64,000 nt of DNA, from the NCBI GenBank assembly GCA_029582165.1, contig CM055881.1, positions 23,913,594-23,977,593 on the forward strand, written 5' to 3'. The translations under genes and the position numbers were made by a program. The stretch is from Portulaca oleracea (lineage: Eukaryota > Streptophyta > Magnoliopsida > Caryophyllales > Portulacaceae). The notes below the pieces were generated by a model. That model saw only the letters and a program-made list of their open reading frames with translations, ran no database searches and had not been told where the DNA came from. Each line of letters opens with the position of its first letter. Within the stretch, counting starts at the first letter, position 1. Of this stretch, positions 1-10,884 are shown in pieces.

Positions 1-343
1 AACTCTTATATTTCATTAGGAAAAAAAATGTACGACAAGGAGTATTCCTAATTTTAGTAATTGGATGTTTATGAATCAAAACCCCTTTGTAGTGAGTTTC
101 CTCTTTTGGTAATGCATAGCGTAATGTTTGTCAGAGAAATGTCCAACTTCAGAGAAACTTTCACCTGTCAGAGAAACAACCTCCCCCACCCAATTCGTAG
201 GTATATTTTCATTTCGGTGATGTGTCAATGCAACTTGTTTAAATAGCTAAAGCTCTCCCGATGAACTAAAACAAAAAGAAAAACACAAGTATTTTAAGAG
301 TTTATATAAGTCTCAGTCATAACACCGCACAACTCAATTCATC
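1..343. other. Intergenic, no gene seen
   Basis: AT-rich sequence downstream (3') of the minus-strand gene that ends at 560. Only short chance reading frames are present. I see no repeat, RNA gene or recognisable transposon end. Confidence 0.5.
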
Positions 344-559
344 CTAAAAATAAAATTCGACTCCTACAACGAGCAGCCACACAGAGGGATCAACACACCA
401 GAAGACTAACCAAGCCAATGTCAATAACACCAGATAACTAACAGGCACACCAGAAGCATGAGTATATACATTGACACACAATTTGACACCTATTGTGCTC
501 TGAGTACTTGGATCATAGCATAATGTCTTCACCCCTTATTCTTTTTTCCCAGTCATATA

Positions 560-1171
560 TCAATATCTGTTGAAGTAAACTGTGTCAACCTGGGCATCTT
601 CCCCGATTTGGAGGGATGCAACAGCCTGTGCTGCAATGAGGCCGGCAGAAATATCATTAGGGTTCCATGCTCCACTCCAGGAACATGGAAAGTGGAGATC
701 TTCAAGAGGCTCCGATGACAGTGGCCGATTGCTTCCTCCAAAGTGATTCCACTCAGTCCCATGTCCGAAGTCACCAGCAAACCAGCCACCACTTTCAAAT
801 GAGCACCTCCTAAGGCTTTGATGAGATAGGGCAGAACTATCCACAAACAGACCAATATTTCCTGCACTCTGCCAATTATCAAAGTTATCGTGTTTCTTCA
901 AAACAATCGTAGATTTGTCATCAGAATCTTCCCCTAGTAACACATGGAGAGCAACTGCTTCTGCAATGGCAGCACCCTCTTCATCCAGCCTCTGCTCCTC
1001 TTCTTTTTTCTTCTGTTTCTTCTTCTCCAGCTCAGAACGAATCGCTGCAGAAGTTGCTAAAGCTTTCTCCAAACGCCTTCTTTTCTTCTCGGCCTGCTTA
1101 ATGCGATCCAACTCATCCTTCACCTGCTTCTTTTTTGCTTTTTTAACATGAAAAACTTTTGCCGACTCCAT
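560..1171 (-). CDS. Uncharacterised plant protein with basic coiled-coil N-terminus (203 aa)
   Basis: A single uninterrupted coding exon of 203 codons. The first 65 residues are very rich in Lys, Glu and Arg and look like a charged helix/coiled coil (KKKQVKDELDRIKQAEKKRR, then LEKKKQKKKEEEQRL). A conserved-looking acidic segment follows (EEGAAIAEAVALHVLLGEDSDD, residues 65-85), then an aromatic, Trp/Gly-rich middle and a C-terminal Ala-rich helix (SAGLIAAQAVASLQIGEDA). From memory this resembles a plant-only family of about 200 aa with no assigned function; I do not recognise a catalytic domain. The ATG is supported because it lies 9 bases after a 3' splice site (CTTAG at 1181-1185, minus strand) that pairs with a donor at 3235. 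The opposite-strand frame at 915-1151 is a shadow. Function unknown. Confidence 0.8.
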   Translation of the reverse strand: MESAKVFHVKKAKKKQVKDELDRIKQAEKKRRRLEKALATSAAIRSELEKKKQKKKEEEQRLDEEGAAIAEAVALHVLLGEDSDDKSTIVLKKHDNFDNWQSAGNIGLFVDSSALSHQSLRRCSFESGGWFAGDFGHGTEWNHFGGSNRPLSSEPLEDLHFPCSWSGAWNPNDISAGLIAAQAVASLQIGEDAQVDTVYFNRY

Positions 1172-1180
1172 CTTTAGCCA

Positions 1181-3345
1181 CTAAGCAACAATCTCTTAAC
1201 TACAAAGTGTTAGCACAACTTTCTTTCTTATCCTTTATGAAGTATACATTTACTTACTACTATCTCTCTCCTTATTTGGCCATTTGGGAAATGAACTTCT
1301 CGTATTCCCACCCTGTTATCCCTGTTACTTCTTGTATGTAAACACTAGTACTCTTTTTTTCCTTTCCTTATTAGAACTATAGAAGACTTTTTCAATGCTG
1401 AATCCTACACCCACTCTGGTCTAAAATTATACCTCCTCTTACGAACAATGCAATCCCAAACAGAGACAACAGGGGAAAGGAGGAGTGCAAATTGGTATGT
1501 ACTAACTAACTCGTTTCTTGGAACCATTTTCCCCGATCTTCCACAACCCTTGCATCTACCCATCTGCTGTTCACCAGAATTATATGTAACTCGAACTCAC
1601 ACGAGATTGCAGTCAGTTCGACGGAAGTTACATGACCCTCTCTCACTGTAGTTGCAACAAAGGGAATAGTAGTCAGGAAAGTGAAGGGAGGGAGTTGAAA
1701 ACAATGAAATATGTTTATGTTGTTATATACAATGTATGAAGTTTTACTTGAAAATAGGTTGTACTAACTATTGGTGACAAGCACTAATCAGACAACCACC
1801 AAATGTCCTGAAATCCAAACCCCCCCCCCCCCCAAAAAAAAAAAAAAAGGGAAGGGTAAAAGAATCATGAAGTTTCATTTTATACATCTCTACAGCTCAT
1901 TACGAAAGAAACATAATTTTTTAAATATTATATCTTATAACGCTCAAGCCACAAGTCAAAGCAAGATGATTTGGGGACATTACGAATCGATCGTTACCAA
2001 AAATGAAGGTTTTTGAAATCCACAGTCCACTGGAAAGATCTTGTTACAAATTGATCATAACATGTAAACCTCTTTATCCCACACACACACACACACAAAA
2101 AGACCAAAAACTAGGCACAGAACCTTTCATGCTGATTCAGATTCTGTCTGATCGAAATGTGATGCAGTCTAGTTTATGTTGGTCGAATTATTACCACGAA
2201 AGTGCACTTGTGACTAGCAATACATCACGCCCACAGTGAGCATCAGCAGTATCATCGGGGACACCCACAAATAACAACAACATGCACATCATTCTCTAAC
2301 CCAAATTGATCGATCAGGTCTTGCCCAGAACTCATCACCCAACCTCAAGACTCTGATGCAAATATCAATTCTGAGCACACCTTACTGATTCTTGATTAGA
2401 CCATGTTCTCGTCCCCAGCATTTTACTATGCATACAAACCTAGTTTCAACTTTCAAGGTTCTATTACTTAATCTTACAAGCTGATCGACCTTAAAATCTT
2501 CAACAAAGGGGCTTTCATTAATTAACCTTTATTTGGGGGAGGGGTGTTCAAAAATCAAAACAGTGGGATTCAGGAAATGATTTGCAGACTGGTTCCAATA
2601 TGGATAAATTTGGGTACATGAAGAATTCCCAACAAATAGTTTTCTGAATTACTGAGAGAGGACAAACAACATGCTTAATCGGTTGTTGAATGGATTCAAG
2701 TATCCATAACCAGGAAAAACCAATCGCGTACCCAAATCTTACTAGGCTTAGCAGTTACTCTCAAATCAGACCTCATAAATCTCAGGCCAAACACTCTAAA
2801 ACCAAAGAACTTAACATGTAAAGCGCAATTCTCAATCCCTACCTACACTTTCCACAAATCCCAAAGCACTAGAACTCTAAAAAATAGCTAGAAAGCTCAC
2901 AGATTGGTCTGATACCATCATCAACATCTTAATTACAAAATTGATCCAATCAGATCTATAATACAAATCACCAAAACGCTAATTACCAGCACAATCTCAT
3001 CGCGATCCACTAACACAAGATCTACCATATCAACATGCAATTCAGAGCAGGTTACACTCGATCCGACCATAATTGTCACAAACTAACCCCGAATGAATAT
3101 TTCAAACAAGCTAACTAATCCAAAATCAAGAAAAAGAAATAGGATATCATTGCCAGAATTTACAACCTTAGCAACACTACATTCGATTCCAGATAACGAA
3201 CTATTACAAACAAATTAATACATACCTGATAGAAAAACAGAAGAAGGATCAAATCGAAGCAGCGAAATCTCGTTGAATACGATGCTTCGCTTGGATCTAG
3301 AGAAAGCCAAGCTCGATCGATCCGGGGGGAAAAGGCGAGGAGAGA
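1181..3345 (-). other. 5' UTR exon and ~2.05-kb leader intron of the gene at 560-1171
   Basis: On the minus strand a donor ATCAG/GTATGT lies at 3236/3235 and an acceptor TGCTTAG ends at 1181, giving an intron of about 2055 bases inside the 5' UTR. The first exon would run from about 3345 to 3236. A TATA-like run (TATATTAT on the minus strand, 3375-3382) sets the likely start point. The intron holds a C/A homopolymer (1820-1850) and a short CA repeat near 2085, but no gene. Long leader introns often raise expression of plant housekeeping genes; that is inference here. Confidence 0.6.
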
Positions 3346-3535
3346 GAAAAGAGGGGAAGAAAAGAGCGAGCAGGATAATATAACCGCTCACATGGATAAT
3401 GCCGGTGGAACAACGGGGGTTAAACTTGTCATTTCACTAGGTTAGTAAACAGATGGCGGTAGGTGATTGAGTGAGAGGAAAGTTAAATCTAGAATACTCT
3501 GACCTTTTATTGGCTGTGGGTAGTGACGTGAGAGA

Positions 3536-3549
3536 CCGACACGTGTCGG
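3536..3549. promoter_or_regulatory. Perfect 14-bp palindrome combining G-box/ABRE and two DRE cores
   Basis: CCGACACGTGTCGG is a perfect palindrome about 190 bp upstream of the presumed transcription start of the minus-strand gene. It contains the G-box CACGTG, the ABRE core ACGTGTC on both strands, and the DRE/CRT core CCGAC on both strands. A further ACGTG core (GTGACGTGAG) lies about 10 bp away at 3523-3532. Such elements bind bZIP and AP2/DREB factors in abscisic-acid and drought or cold responses. Confidence 0.55.
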
Positions 3550-3899
3550 TGGTTGTTGCGGCAACTACGGTAAGGTTAAGAGTGGGGTCCAGATATGTAT
3601 GACTGACTGCTCAGGATGTGAGTTGCTAAATTGTTACGTGATTAAGGTGATCTTGACCGTTTATTAGATATTACGATCAACGGGAGGCAAACAACGGCTG
3701 AGATCGAAGATATGTGCTGTATTCGCTGGCACACTGAGTTGACTTCTAATGCTACAACGTTGCAAGCCCTCGCACCACACTCTCCAACATACTCCCCGAT
3801 TCATATTATTGGTACATTTTATAAATAATATATTTTATATAGGACCGTCTCACATTAAATTAGCGTAAGATAGGATGTCATATCAAATAAGGAAAGAAT

Positions 3900-5000
3900 T
3901 AAGACACTTTTTTGAACCGCGTTTATGATACACACTTTATATATGTAGCGTCTGATTTCTCTTTCCTCCCATCGACAAACCCTAAAAAATCTGAGCAAAT
4001 TGCAGAGTCATCGTCGCCCTCGAATATCGCCGTCTGGCCTCGAATATCATCGTTGTCATCTGATCAAAAAAACATTTTCTTGGGTAAGTCGACTATATTG
4101 ATTAGGGTTCTCGTTTTTATTATATTCAGCAAGAAAATTTTTTTATTGTCGAATATAATGGGAATTTCATTTCCGGAAATATAGACAAGGTTTTTAATTG
4201 GGTACTGATTATGGACTACCATAGATTCAAACGTCTTGGTTGTTGACTATGGATTTCGTGAAATACGGAAATATGGACGTATGGTAGGGTGAGATTAGGA
4301 TTCTTGTTTTGATTAGTTGATTCATGTCAAATTTATAGTAAATGGAGTGTATTCATGTTATTGGTAGATTGATGAATATTGTATGTTGTATTATATCTAA
4401 TATTTATCGTCGCTAATACGGATTGTGGGCTACCCACATGAGTGATTATTGTATGTTTGAACGTTAATCGTCACAAAATTTTTCACTAGATCTTTTAATT
4501 GTGTTAGAATATAGATGATTAATATGTAAGCTAAGAAGTAAGTTCTCTCGAGTTTTTTTCGTTAACTAATAAAAATCGCAGTTAAAATATTTTTACTAGG
4601 TATATCAATTTACATTAGAATATATGTGACTAATATTTAATGGTATGAGTGACTAATATGATGTACATGACTAGTATTCTATCTTTGGGTGACTAATATT
4701 ATATTATCTCGATTTTCTTATAGTTAAAATGCACAAGGGAAAAAACGCGATATATATGTCTATTAATTGAATTAGATTATAGGTGACTAATATACGATGT
4801 AAAAATGACTAATATAATACATTCATTAATTGTATCATGCCTGTTTTTATTTTGTTTGTATCCAACACTTTGTTTATGTACAATAATTATATATATTGTC
4901 TAGTAAGTAATAGATTCATTATATTAATCTTTGATATATTTGATATGTTAAAATCGTTAAAATGGAAATAATGGAGAACTCATAAGTGAAGACGTCGCAT
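3900..5000. repeat. AT-rich transposon-like non-coding stretch with GTGACTAATAT motif repeats
   Basis: Starts with a CT-rich leader-like segment (3950-4085, ending in a donor-like GGTAAGT) and continues as AT-rich DNA. The 11-base motif GTGACTAATAT or a close variant recurs at about 4626, 4648, 4690, 4771 and 4807. No coding frame is convincing. It may be the non-coding part of a decayed DNA transposon. Confidence 0.3.
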
Positions 5001-5217
5001 ATGGATCAAATTGTTGGCATGAATGACGTAGAAGTTGATCATGGTATTACCATTTTATATTGCTCAAATGACTATCGATCATGATTATACGAGTATTTCG
5101 TATTGTTATTATGACTATCTTACAATATTTAGTCGAATATATTGTTATGTTGAATGCTATAATGCATGTATGACCATTTTATATTGCTCCAGTGACCCAA
5201 GGCAATTTCTTGAATAA

Positions 5218-5400
5218 AGATCTCCTCGTCGCGGACGCGATGTGTACACAACTCTACAAGTATTGTGGAAGATGCCACGATCGTGACAAACCCATCGCGT
5301 GCGTGATGCTCAACCATTGAGCCTTGTCGCAGTCATGATGTCCAACTTGCTCTCAAATCTCATTTTCTGTCGAGGGTTGTCACGGATGTGACTTAATAAT
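5218..5400. repeat. Cluster of GTCGCG/GTCACG palindrome-type motifs
   Basis: Within 180 bp there are several imperfect palindromes of the type GTCRCG-N-CGYGAY: GTCGCGGACGCGAT (5226), ACGATCGTGAC (5277), ATCGCGTGCGTGAT (5293) and GTCACGGATGTGAC (5379). The same motif type marks LTR upstream regions at 15.7, 16.8, 35.5 and 57.7 kb, so this is probably an LTR remnant. The following 5500-5720 stretch contains two diverged copies of a ~110-bp unit (TACTTGATGCACAA at 5589 and 5689). Confidence 0.4.
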
Positions 5401-5999
5401 TTAGAGGGATTATATAAGGGACCGTGGAGCCTCATTATTGAGAGTGAGCTTTTGCTAATTCAAGAATTTGATGAACAAATTATTAGTTTCGAAGTTAATG
5501 TCCATGATTAATTTCTATGCAATAAACACTGGATGTCCATAGGGTCATTGGCATGTATCAAATGGTATAGTGAAAAACAGAACATGTTAATGACCTGTAC
5601 TTGATGCACAATCTTAAAACACCAGGTGTCCACTTGGGTATTGGGAACAAGAATATAGTCAACAACAATTTTTATGTTAATGGTATGTACTTGATGCACA
5701 ACCCCATAACACTGAATGCCCATGGTGATTTATTGTGACCATTATACTAGCAAGCATAATATGATTCTAAGATAATGTCCATGAACCAAACACTAGATAT
5801 CCATGTTGGGCGCAACTAAGTATTCTAGTACACTCTTTGCGTCTTATTTTGATGTCCACGATGAAGTTAGTAGTTTGACATTTGATTCATGGAGTAGGTT
5901 TACCGGTGTATGGACCTAGTCGACCGCAATGAGGCAAACTGGAAGTAATTGTGGAATGCCCAGACAACCTTATTAAAAAACTTGAGGCGATGAGCACCG

Positions 6000-6227
6000 T
6001 TGAGTCATCAAATAATGTATCAGCTGATTTTGAGACGTATTTGGGACCCCCGTACTGAAGGAGGCGACCGTTATCCCACCCCAGTTTCTGCAACAAAGGG
6101 GAGGGCAAAGAGGACAAAGACCCTCATTGAGATTGCGACTGAACTGAAAGCACACGCCCAACGATGCAAGTGTTGTGACACAATAACAACGCTTGACAGT
6201 AGGAACTACCCTGGGCGTTGCCATTGA
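6000..6227 (+). pseudogene. Possible C-terminal remnant of a FAR1/Mutator-type transposase
   Basis: A 75-codon open stretch whose second half is basic (TKGRAKRTKTLIEIATELKA) and ends in a Cys-rich motif (CKCCDTITTLDSRNYPGRC). This is the arrangement of the C-terminal zinc-knuckle tail of FAR1-related proteins and Mutator-like transposases, where a basic linker precedes a CxxC...C finger. No upstream transposase catalytic domain is readable. The call rests on pattern resemblance only. Confidence 0.35.
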
Positions 6228-6642
6228 TTTTCTTTTTTCTTGTTTTTTTTTAATACATTGTTAGGGGACTTATTTCGTTTTGGCAGCTTCCATTTTGGTT
6301 GATTGTTTAGGCACATTGATACCTCACTTTTTTGTGCAGTTATGGTGTATGGCAACTTTTACTCGATACGTATACACAATTTTTTTATTGTTAGAAATTC
6401 TAATGTGCAACCCCTGTAGTGCAAATGGTCACCAACATTCCTTGGAATGGACACTGGAACCATTGTAATTTCGGTATATATATAAGTAGACATCAGTGTG
6501 TCTGTACAAAGGCAACATTAGATACATCTTATTGAATGTGTAGTTGATGTCCTAATGTCACAACCGCAACGCCCCTGAATGGTGCCAAAAGTGAAATTCA
6601 TCCCTTTCCTTGATGACAAAACAACCAATCACCCTGGGGCAA

Positions 6643-6803
6643 GGTTGTTAAAATCGGGATCCTAACTCGAATTCATGAGGTAGTTAGGATCAGAATTAAC
6701 CCATATAGGATCGTGGATCGTATGTAAATAGTAGAATCGTACTGAGGATTTTGGATCATAAAATCGTAGGATCGTAGACCAGAATCAGGATTTTAATAAC
6801 TAT
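6643..6803. repeat. Short inverted-repeat element (GTTRTTAAAATC ends)
   Basis: The left end GTTGTTAAAATCGGGATC (6644) and the right end, read inverted from about 6803 (TAGTTATTAAAATCCTGATT), form an imperfect terminal inverted repeat around a GGATCGTAG-rich middle. A related half element starts near 8276. No clear target duplication was found, so the superfamily is not assigned. Confidence 0.35.
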
Positions 6804-7205
6804 GCCCTCAGGGAGTATGCGACCAAACGCCCTCGGGGTTAGTGAACACTCTCGAGCCATTTGAAGGGGCTCAAGGCCGATCCAAAGGACAATCAGCACG
6901 AGCTTGGGATTCCAGGGTCTCGAGCAAACTGGACCTCCACTCGGCTGCGAGGCGATGCTACCTTTTTGGCTTGAGTAACGAGAGAGGAGTACTGGCCCCA
7001 AGACTCTCCATCATTCCCTTCTTGAATAGGATTTGCCCCCAAATCTTCATTGGGCTCATCACCCTCAATGTAGGGAGAGAGGTTGCCAATTGGACGAACG
7101 TGCTCTAGGTGACTAGGTTATTTAATTTTTATTATTTTTCTTTATTTTTATTTATTACGCTTGGTGTTCTTGTTTTTTGTCTTTTTCAGGTTTATGTAAA
7201 AGGAT

Positions 7206-7688
7206 TTCTCTTTCGAGTACGATCCCGAGATCGAACGCACACTTTGAGAGAGAAGGAAAAGAGCAAGACTGGAGAAAGAATTTCAAGAAAATCAAGAAAC
7301 GGATGAAGAAGAGCAAAAATCGGATTCGGAAAAGGAAGAAGAGATGGAAGAACAGTGACCAATGACATTCGGGCAGTATCTAACTCCCAATGTCACCAAC
7401 CCGCAATCAGCAATCAACGTTCCCACCATCCAAGCGAACGACTTCGAATTACGTCAATCTTTGATCAACTTAGTGTCAAAATCACCATTCCATGGATTGA
7501 CTAACGAAGACCCGAACCGACATCTTTGACTTTTTCGTCAAGCTTGTGACATTTACAAGGCCAACAACGTGTCGGAGGACGCCATCAAACTGCGTCTCTT
7601 TCCGTTCTCGTTGGAAGGCAAGGCGTGGGAGTGGCTTAACACGCTTCCACCAAATTCGATCACGACATTCGATGAACTCGCCAGCACC
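7206..7688 (+). pseudogene. Athila-type (Ty3) gag fragment, broken
   Basis: The plus-strand translation matches the N-terminal half of the intact-looking Athila gag at 59.4-61.4 kb: FEYDPEIERT, then PNVTNPQSAIN, NDFELRQSLINLV, SPFHGLTNEDPNRHL, and AIKLRLFPFSLEGKAWEWLN. In-frame stops occur after the DPEIERT segment, before the PMTFGQY segment, and directly after NEDPNRHL, so it is a dead copy. It ends abruptly at about 7688 inside the gag core and runs straight into copia sequence. Confidence 0.7.
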
Positions 7689-7689
7689 T

Positions 7690-7849
7690 TGATTATAGAC
7701 ACATATTCTCCCCTGCCACTAAACCCATATATGTATGTGTCTTTATAACTCTTGCTACTGCTCATGACTGGCCTCTTCACCAACTCGACATCAATAATGC
7801 CTTCCTCTATGGATTTATTGAGGAAGATCTCTGCATGATCCCTCCTACG
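7690..7849 (+). pseudogene. Ty1/copia reverse transcriptase fragment
   Basis: An open frame gives DYRHIFSPATKP, then ITLATAHDWPLHQLDINNAF, then LYGFIEEDLCMIPP. This is the copia RT segment around the QLDVNNAFLHG motif, the first catalytic Asp region. It is joined without spacer to the Athila gag fragment and is cut on the right by an hAT-type end at 7850. Confidence 0.75.
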
Positions 7850-8060
7850 TAGACCTGTTCAACGGTCGGGCCGGGTCGGGTCAGTCGGGTCGGAAGTTTC
7901 CAACCCGTCGGCCCGAGCCCTGACCCTACGGGGCACGGGCCGGGTCAACAGGTCGACAACTATATAATATAAATTTTTAATATATAAAAAACGTAAAAAT
8001 TTACGCATTTAATTTACGTATTTGGTCGGGTTGTCGGGTCGGGCTGGGTCACAAAAAGTA
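7850..8060 (+). mobile_element. hAT-type MITE end with CGGGTCGGGT sub-terminal repeats (partial)
   Basis: Begins TAGACCTGTTCAACGG, almost the same terminal sequence as the complete hAT element at 30308 (TAGACCTGTCAATACGG), and continues with GGGCCGGGTCGGGTC-type repeats to about 8050. No matching right terminus or repeated 8-bp flank is visible, so this is a truncated copy inserted in the copia RT fragment. Confidence 0.5.
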
Positions 8061-8075
8061 GAACCTAATCTAAGA

Positions 8076-8545
8076 TTTTTTTTTTTTTTATAAAGTTAAT
8101 GTGTTTATATTCCTTTCTTGAATTCTCTTCCATTATTCCATAAAGTTCATCATTAGCTTGTCTAACAATCACCTCAGATTGGCCTAAACACATATACACA
8201 TAGTTGTTGAGATTACTCTCAACAACAACGATTTAGCAATCGATTTCCTTCAGTGTTGTGTGGACCTGCAATCATAGTTATTAAACTCTCGATCCGGATC
8301 TACAATTCTACGATTTTATGATCCCAAAATGCTCTATGTGATTCTACAGTCTACATTCTTGTTCGAATCTCAAAGGTCAACATCTTCATCATCCGGATTC
8401 ACATTAGGTATAAATCTACAGTCTCTGCAATTGTGTTTCCTAGGTTATTTGATTGTATTCATAATTAACTGTTATGAATTATTCTGCAAATTAAACTTAT
8501 TTTTTTAGGAAATAGATAGTTTGAAACCAACAGTGGTATCAGAGT
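8076..8545 (+). mobile_element. LTR end plus tRNA-Met primer-binding site
   Basis: The stretch ends ...AACCAACA at 8532. TGGTATCAGAG follows at 8534-8544; this is the primer-binding site complementary to initiator tRNA-Met used by most plant copia elements. The LTR therefore lies to the left and the internal region started to the right; no gag coding is readable after it. The left boundary is not defined. Confidence 0.55.
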
Positions 8546-9075
8546 CACCATTAGAGGCTTAAATTATTATGTCTGTTAATACATATTTGTCAACCGTTGA
8601 TTATGTAGACCCCAAGAAAAATCATGCTGAACTTTTCGAGCAGTGCTGCTTAGGGATTATGAGTCGAATGAGGTTGCTTAATCCTTAAATAAGGATGTTT
8701 TTAAGGAAAGTCCTAACGATTCTTAAGAATCATAAATTTGTAAGTTTAATCCAAGAAATTTGAAGATTTTATAGAATTTCATAGATTCTTAAAAAATTTG
8801 AAAGCTTTATATCTTAAGCTTAATCTTTGATTTGATCAGCCTGTGCTTGGCCCGGATCGGAGTTGCCTTCAGAGCTAATTATGGATAGAGATTTTGTTTT
8901 ATTCCTAGCTTTTATTTAGTTATATATTTTGTTGTTTAAGTAAATTGTGCAAGTAAATTGTCATCGACAAAGATTTCAAATGATTAAATCATGGCAGGGA
9001 TATATGCTTGAGTACTTGACTAATGAAGTAGAAAACTAAGACAAAAATTGTGCAATAAATTAGGGAACGTAAAGT

Positions 9076-9091
9076 GGGGGGGGGGGGGGGG
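9076..9091. repeat. Homopolymer G16
   Basis: Sixteen consecutive G residues just left of the hAT element at 9118. Such runs are unstable and could be misassembled. Confidence 0.8.
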
Positions 9092-9117
9092 TTGATAAAG
9101 TAAAGTGTTGCTGTCGC

Positions 9118-9839
9118 TAGTAGTGAGCGATTTCAGATCCAAAACTTGAAATATGACCAGAACCGATTAAACGGGTAGGTTCCAAAATTTGAACCGGTCA
9201 AACGGGTAAGGGTAAGGTTCCTAAAATTCAGGAACCTGTTAAATGGGTAAGGATAAGGTTCCTCAACTACTATCTTGAACCAGAACTTTAAACCTTTCAA
9301 TTACAGTTAGGTATCGGGTATTGTCACTAAATTTGAAGATTTCATAGAATTTTAAGCTTGTTATATGACTTAGTTTATTTTTCTTGAAATTGTAATTTAT
9401 GTTGAAACTTAATATTTATGAAGACTATTTCTAATTTTGTATCGTTTGTTTCCGTAAAACCAACTTGTAAGACTATTTCAAATGTTTGTTTGTTTACACT
9501 TTAAAGCAATGTGAGGTTGGTATATGGTAGTCAATGTATAAATTTTATGGATGAAATAATGATATGTTAGACTTTATTATTCTTTTAAAAAATGCTAAAT
9601 TTTAGCAAAACAGACTTTATTAAAAAAAAAATAAAAACGTGTCAAATAATATATTTAGTGTATAATAATGGTGGGTAATCAGAACTGAACACGGAACCGC
9701 ACGTAAGGGTAAGACTCTTAAAATTTAGGAACCGGTTTAAACGGGTAAATGCGAGATTCCTAAAATTTACTAACCGATCAAACGGATAAGGATAAGGTTC
9801 CTAATTTTAGGTGAGGACACCCGGAACCGCTCACCCCTA
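9118..9839. mobile_element. Non-autonomous hAT element, 722 bp, 8-bp target duplication
   Basis: Left end TAGTAGTGAGCGATT and the inverted right end TAGGGGTGAGCGGTT match at 12 of 15 positions. The flanks are GCTGTCGC (9110-9117) and ATTGTCGC (9840-9847), an 8-bp duplication with two transitions, as hAT elements make. Both halves carry repeated sub-terminal segments of the type GGTTCCTAAAATTYAGGAACC followed by GGTTAAACGGGTAAGG, likely transposase-binding repeats. No transposase reading frame is present. Confidence 0.65.
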
Positions 9840-9847
9840 ATTGTCGC

Positions 9848-10639
9848 TATTTTGTTTTGCCAAAGAAGTGGCTTTATACGCAAGTGAACGGGGATTCACT
9901 TTCAATTGAAATGGTAGCATCTTTTCCAAGATTAATACAAGTATATTAAGGTCGTCTTTTTTAGTTTGATAGGATTATTTTTGTCTAATTTAATTTAATT
10001 CTACTTTACTTTATAATATTAGTATCCAAAATAATAGAACTTACTTTTAAATAATTTATATTTAAAATTATTTATTCAATATATAGAATTTATTTTTTAA
10101 AAAAAGGCATTGAGATATTTACGTACATCGATTATTTTCCTTATCTAACTTTCCTAACTTAATCCAACGCTATATATTACATAACTAAAATGAAAATGAT
10201 ACTACTTGGGGCTGAGGCAGTGGGCTAGTGGCTATTGAGTGTTGTTTCCAAGACAAAATGAATTTGTATTTGTTATTCCTAATTGATACTATCCATTGTC
10301 ACGACCTCTTGTCAATTTAAGAATAATTTCAAGAAGAAAAGTTGAATTTGTATTTGTATTGAAACCATGAAACATAGCAGCTCTCATCGTTGTCCATATG
10401 CCTATCTAATGCTATTGCGAAAGGTCTCCCACTTCTAATTCATTCTCTTATTTCTGTAAGTTAGGGGACGATTATTAAATTGTCAAACAAAAGAAGTCAA
10501 ACATTGAAGAAGAAAAATAAAGCTTTTCTTCCTTTATTCTTTTTTTGTTATTTTCTTAAGAGAAAATTAAATTACTTATGTATATACAATTCAAATATGG
10601 GGTTATGAAGATTTCTGAAGGATCCAGTTTGTGACCGCT
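9848..10639. other. Intergenic AT-rich stretch
   Basis: No gene, RNA or clean repeat boundary was found. The AT content is high and poly-T/A runs are common. Confidence 0.4.
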
Positions 10640-10737
10640 CAGTGGTTTATCTATCCATCGCATTTCTACCTTCGGTCTGGGTTTTTTGTCCGGTCTTTTT
10701 GGGTCAACCGGTCTAGACTGGAATATGAACACCCCTA
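10640..10737. mobile_element. hAT-like right terminus (fragment)
   Basis: Read inverted from 10737 the sequence starts TAGGGGTGTTCATATTCC and is followed by GGTCTAGACCGG-type and GGTTGACCC repeats, typical of hAT ends. The left partner and target duplication are not recognisable. Confidence 0.35.
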
Positions 10738-10884
10738 CTTAATAAATCAATTTATTTAGAATCCAATAGCATTTATTTTTTGTGCAAGGATTTTGTAGGG
10801 ATAATTTGCACAACTCATAAACTGTTTACTCCATTTTCAATGTTTCTTGATCTTATAAAAGTTGTTAATGTGACAAACATACAT

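Noticed and set aside
5226..5400. CRISPR-like or tandem repeat array
   Set aside because: Motifs are imperfect palindromes at irregular spacing in a plant genome, without uniform spacers.
9076..9091. G16 run as a possible quadruplex or regulatory site
   Set aside because: A single homopolymer without flanking G-tracts; more likely slippage or an assembly-sensitive run.
10640..10737. Complete hAT element
   Set aside because: Only the right terminus is recognisable; no left end or 8-bp duplication could be matched, so it is listed as a fragment only.
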